Shown piece after piece: positions 5,529-7,834 of a stretch of DNA of 7,834 nt (position 1 is its first letter; every line of letters begins with the position of its first letter). A model generated the notes under the pieces. The model worked only from the letters and a program-made list of their open reading frames with translations. It was not told the origin of the DNA and searched no databases. A program made the translations under genes and the position numbers. The stretch comes from Actinomycetota bacterium. GTDB lineage: Bacteria; Actinomycetota; Humimicrobiia; Humimicrobiales; Humimicrobiaceae. The stretch is from positions 1 to 7,834 of the forward strand of contig JAHILC010000102.1 of NCBI GenBank assembly GCA_018897225.1. The letters run 5' to 3'.

Positions 5529-5640
5529 CATTTTAATTACTTCCGGAGGACCTTCCATTGTGGCTGCAGGTGTGGACAAACCTGCCGGTTTTTTAGGTGT
5601 AGAAATTACCTCACCTGCTCACAAACTTAATTTTTTATAA
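5503..5640 (+). other. Short coding-like remnant after the truncated SDR
   Basis: A 45-codon frame (ATG 5503 to TAA 5638-5640) overlaps the SDR end in another frame. Its part beyond the SDR reads DNILITSGGPSIVAAGVDKPAG followed by FLGVEITSPAHKLNFL, with protein-like composition (ITSGGPS, GVDKPAGF) unlike the surrounding AT-rich spacer. I do not recognise the parent. It may be a fragment of a lost gene, a small real gene, or chance. No clear ribosome site precedes the ATG. Confidence 0.3.
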
Positions 5641-5648
5641 GAAAGGGT

Positions 5649-5691
5649 TTGTGTTTGTTTATATATTGTTATATAATTGCAATATTGTTAT
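5649..5691 (+). promoter_or_regulatory. Candidate promoter and paired direct repeat before the aminotransferase
   Basis: A perfect -10 TATAAT lies at 5672-5677, 17 bp after a weak -35 TTGTGT (5649-5654). The 10-mer ATATTGTTAT occurs at 5663-5672 and again at 5682-5691, 19 bp apart (about two helical turns), flanking the -10. A regulator binding both copies would cover the polymerase site, but in such AT-rich DNA this could be chance. A 7-bp inverted repeat TAATGAA/TTCATTA (5695-5701, 5716-5722) follows. Confidence 0.4.
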
Positions 5692-5756
5692 TAGTAATGA
5701 AAAAATGTATCATAATTCATTATAGTTACGGCTAAGAAATAGAAAGGAAAATCTAT

Positions 5757-7115
5757 ATGGATTCAATTATTGAAAAAGTACTTAACTTTAAGAAAGAGGA
5801 CATACCTGCCTATGAACCATATCTGATGGTAGGCGCTGGAACACCTGGCATAAATCTGATAAAAGGAAAAAATATTTATGTCTGGGATATCGACGGTAAA
5901 AAATATCTGGACTGTACTTCCCAATCGTGGGCTCTCCATTTGGGATATGCACATCCGGAATTGAATCAAACTATAAAAGAACAGATTGAATATGCACACC
6001 ATTTTCATTCAGGGTTTTTTACCATGCTCCGGTATATGCTTGCAAAAAAAATTGCGGAAATATTCCCTGAAAAAATGAATAGAGTATTAATTCAAGTAGG
6101 AGGGTCTGCCGCTGTAGAGGCAGCCTTAAAACTTGCAATGATAAACAGGCCAAGCGCTCATAATTTCATAGCACTTTATGGCGGTTACCATGGTTTATCA
6201 TTCATGACGACGGGAGCGTCACATACGGGAACGATGGCAAGCGGAAAATATATTGGAGGATCAAAACTGGCACATTTTTCACAAAACTTTATCAGAGTTC
6301 CTGCCCCATACTACTACAGACCTTATTTTGAAGTTACAAGAACTGATGATAAGGACGAAGTTGATAGAAGATGCCTGCAGATTTTAGAAATGCAGATTAA
6401 GTATGGTTCTACAGGTCCGGTTTGTGCAATGTTGATGGAGCCGCTTCAAGGAAGTGGCGGTCAACTGACTTTTTCAAAAAATTATCTTCAAGGAGTGAAA
6501 GATATATGTAAAAAAAATAATATTGTACTTATATGGGATTGCATACAGACAGCTTTTGGAAGAATGGGTACCTGGTGTGCAGCAGAATACTATGGAGTTA
6601 CTCCGGATATTATGGTAATTGGCAAATCAATGGGTAGCGGCTACCCCATTGCGGGAATTGTGGTTTCAGATGAACTGGAAGGTTTTAAAATGACTGACTG
6701 GATAGATGGTTCTACTTTTACCAATAATCAGGTATCTCAAATAGCTGCGCTAAAACAAATAGAAATAATTGAAAAGTATAATATACTTGAAAATGTCAGG
6801 GAAGTTGGGAGCTACCTGAAATCAAATTTAGAAGAAATTCAAAAAACCTGTCCTTTTATTGGAGATATAAGGGCTATTGGATTCCATATAGGCATTGAGT
6901 TTGTAAAGGATCCACAAACAAGAGAACCAGATTATGCAGGATGTTCAGCAATGCGTTCAAAAGGATATCAAAATGGTATTTTATTTGGTGAGGGCGGAAC
7001 CGGAAAAGGTAAAAATGTTCTTAAGATAAAACCTCCTCTGATTACAACAAGAGAACAAGCAGATGAAATATTAGAAAAATTTTCAGCTTCGCTTAATGAT
7101 GTTTATGGCAAGTAA
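5757..7115 (+). CDS. Class III PLP-dependent aminotransferase
   Basis: A full-length (452 residues) fold-type I enzyme of the ornithine/GABA aminotransferase class. Seen in order: IYVWDIDGKKYLD (40-52), GGSAAVEAALKLA (115-127) around the phosphate, YGGYHG (141-146), MEPLQGSGG (227-235), WDCIQTAFGRMG (260-271) with D261 for the PLP ring nitrogen and Q264, then IGKSMGSGYPIAG with Schiff-base K290, and GSTFTNN (318-324). It would move an amino group between an amino donor and a keto acid, aldehyde or ketone; substrate unknown. The PAPYYYRPYFE stretch (182-192) resembles 2,2-dialkylglycine decarboxylase-like members. Oddities: DC where DE is usual (262) and GSAA where GSEA is usual. The ATG has a clear AGAAAGGA site eight bases upstream. 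The next SDR gene follows 66 bases later with no terminator, probably co-transcribed. Confidence 0.97.
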   Translation: MDSIIEKVLNFKKEDIPAYEPYLMVGAGTPGINLIKGKNIYVWDIDGKKYLDCTSQSWALHLGYAHPELNQTIKEQIEYAHHFHSGFFTMLRYMLAKKIAEIFPEKMNRVLIQVGGSAAVEAALKLAMINRPSAHNFIALYGGYHGLSFMTTGASHTGTMASGKYIGGSKLAHFSQNFIRVPAPYYYRPYFEVTRTDDKDEVDRRCLQILEMQIKYGSTGPVCAMLMEPLQGSGGQLTFSKNYLQGVKDICKKNNIVLIWDCIQTAFGRMGTWCAAEYYGVTPDIMVIGKSMGSGYPIAGIVVSDELEGFKMTDWIDGSTFTNNQVSQIAALKQIEIIEKYNILENVREVGSYLKSNLEEIQKTCPFIGDIRAIGFHIGIEFVKDPQTREPDYAGCSAMRSKGYQNGILFGEGGTGKGKNVLKIKPPLITTREQADEILEKFSASLNDVYGK

Positions 7116-7181
7116 AAATTTTTTTAAAGAAAAGAATAAAAGTGACGAGGTTTATAAAAATTAATATGGGGTAGGGTAAAT

Positions 7182-7834
7182 ATGGAGGAACTAAATTTAA
7201 CCGGGAAGGTTTCCGTAATCACCGGTGCAGTCAGCGGAATAGGAAGAGCAATAGCAGAAAGCTTTTGTGCCCATGGATCAGATGTTGCAGTAGTTGATAA
7301 AAAAGATGGAAAAGAAGCAGCGAATAATATGCGTGAGAAGTATAAGAAAGAGTGTGTCTATTTCAAATGCGATGTAAGTATATACGATGAAGTAAAAGTG
7401 GCATGCAAAAGAATATTAGATAAATTTTCCAAAGTGGATATTCTGGTTTGTAACGTTGGATATAGTTCAACGGTTTCGATATCAGACATGGAAATAGAAG
7501 AGTGGCAAAAAACCTTAAACATCAATCTTAACGGGGCTTTCTATTTTATACACAGTTTGATAAATCCTATGATAGAGAAGAAAAAAGGGAATATAATAAT
7601 TATCGGTTCGTCTACAACACTTACCGGCAGTGGTGGTGGAGTGCATTATGCCGCTTCCAAATCAGGGCTGAAAGGAATAGTAAAGGGCATATCTTATGAA
7701 CTGCTTTCTAAAGGAATAAGAACAAATGTGATCACGCCTGCAGTTATTGATACAGAACCGCTTCGTGCAAGATATCCTGATACAGAAGAAGTAAATAAAA
7801 TGCTTGCAGTTCAAATACCGCTTGGAAGGATCGG
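7182..7834 (+). CDS. Short-chain dehydrogenase/reductase, 3' end beyond the window
   Basis: 217 codons of a classical SDR (about 250 expected) run off the right edge. The N-terminal nucleotide-binding loop T14-GAVSGIG-21 is intact. D39 at the end of the second strand (VAVVDKK) favours NAD over NADP. Next are D64-V65, NVG (91-93) in place of the usual NAG, N115 in NINLNGAF, S143/S144, and Y156-AAS-K160, a complete catalytic tetrad. It probably oxidises or reduces a hydroxyl/carbonyl group of an unknown small substrate, in step with the aminotransferase upstream. The ATG follows GGGTAGGG with a 5-base gap. It is a paralogue of the truncated SDR at 4965-5528: both share an LTGSGGG-x-HYAASK segment, and 17 bases (5214-5230 and 7623-7639) are identical in DNA. 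Confidence 0.97.
   Translation, partial: MEELNLTGKVSVITGAVSGIGRAIAESFCAHGSDVAVVDKKDGKEAANNMREKYKKECVYFKCDVSIYDEVKVACKRILDKFSKVDILVCNVGYSSTVSISDMEIEEWQKTLNINLNGAFYFIHSLINPMIEKKKGNIIIIGSSTTLTGSGGGVHYAASKSGLKGIVKGISYELLSKGIRTNVITPAVIDTEPLRARYPDTEEVNKMLAVQIPLGRI

Noticed and set aside
5578..5594. AAACC-TGCC-GGTTTTTT as an intrinsic terminator of the truncated SDR
   Set aside because: The stem is only 5 bp with two G-C pairs, too weak, and it lies within the coding-like remnant.
5763..6008. 81-codon open frame on the - strand within the aminotransferase
   Set aside because: Overlaps the conserved N-terminal aminotransferase sequence; antisense shadow.
1..7834. CRISPR array, tRNA or rRNA gene, intact insertion sequence or prophage gene
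   Set aside because: No regularly spaced repeats, cloverleaf-like segments, conserved rRNA blocks, transposase or integrase motifs were seen on either strand.

Overview
The window is strongly AT-rich DNA, carries poly-A/T intergenic stretches and uses TTG and GTG as well as ATG starts. A textbook bacterial promoter (TTGACA, 17 bp, TATAAT) lies before one operon, which argues for a bacterium rather than an archaeon. Several toxin-antitoxin (TA) type modules next to short-chain dehydrogenase and class III aminotransferase genes would suit an anaerobic environmental lineage such as Clostridia-like Firmicutes or Atribacterota. That placement is an impression; the window has no rRNA or other phylogenetic marker.

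Left part (1 to about 4850) is a TA island. After an AT-rich leader with a short inverted repeat comes an intact mntA-hepT pair (274-1129, + strand), the type VII system in which a minimal nucleotidyltransferase (MNT) antitoxin AMPylates a HEPN RNase. Directly after hepT lies the C-terminal third of a PIN-domain toxin (1143-1334), a gene remnant. Facing it on the - strand is a second MNT/HEPN pair from different subfamilies (MNT 1849-2178, then HEPN 1424-1852, overlapping by GTGA). A doubtful small one-helix membrane ORF and a 414-residue conserved-looking protein of unknown function follow on the + strand (2657-3901). Then comes a Phd/YefM antitoxin plus VapC PIN toxin operon (4134-4845), preceded by a consensus promoter and a 27-bp imperfect palindrome at the probable transcription start, as expected for an autorepressed TA operon.

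Right part (about 4850 to 7834) is metabolic. It starts with a short-chain dehydrogenase/reductase (SDR) that has lost its nucleotide-binding N-terminus (4965-5528) and a further short coding-like remnant. Next are an intact class III PLP aminotransferase (5757-7115) and an SDR gene that starts at 7182 and runs off the right edge. The two SDRs are paralogues sharing a TGSGGG-xHYAASK active-site segment. Aminotransferase and SDR together suggest interconversion of an alcohol, carbonyl and amine, with an unknown substrate. The junction at about 4850-4960, where a TA operon abuts a beheaded SDR, suggests that insertion or deletion destroyed the older SDR gene.

The window has no CRISPR array, tRNA, rRNA or intact insertion sequence that I can recognise. 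The most interesting items are the crowding of two unlike MNT/HEPN pairs with two PIN genes (one decayed), the unclassified 414-residue protein between them, a near-repeat at 1129-1149 and 3958-3978 that brackets the middle segment, and the well-formed vapBC control region.
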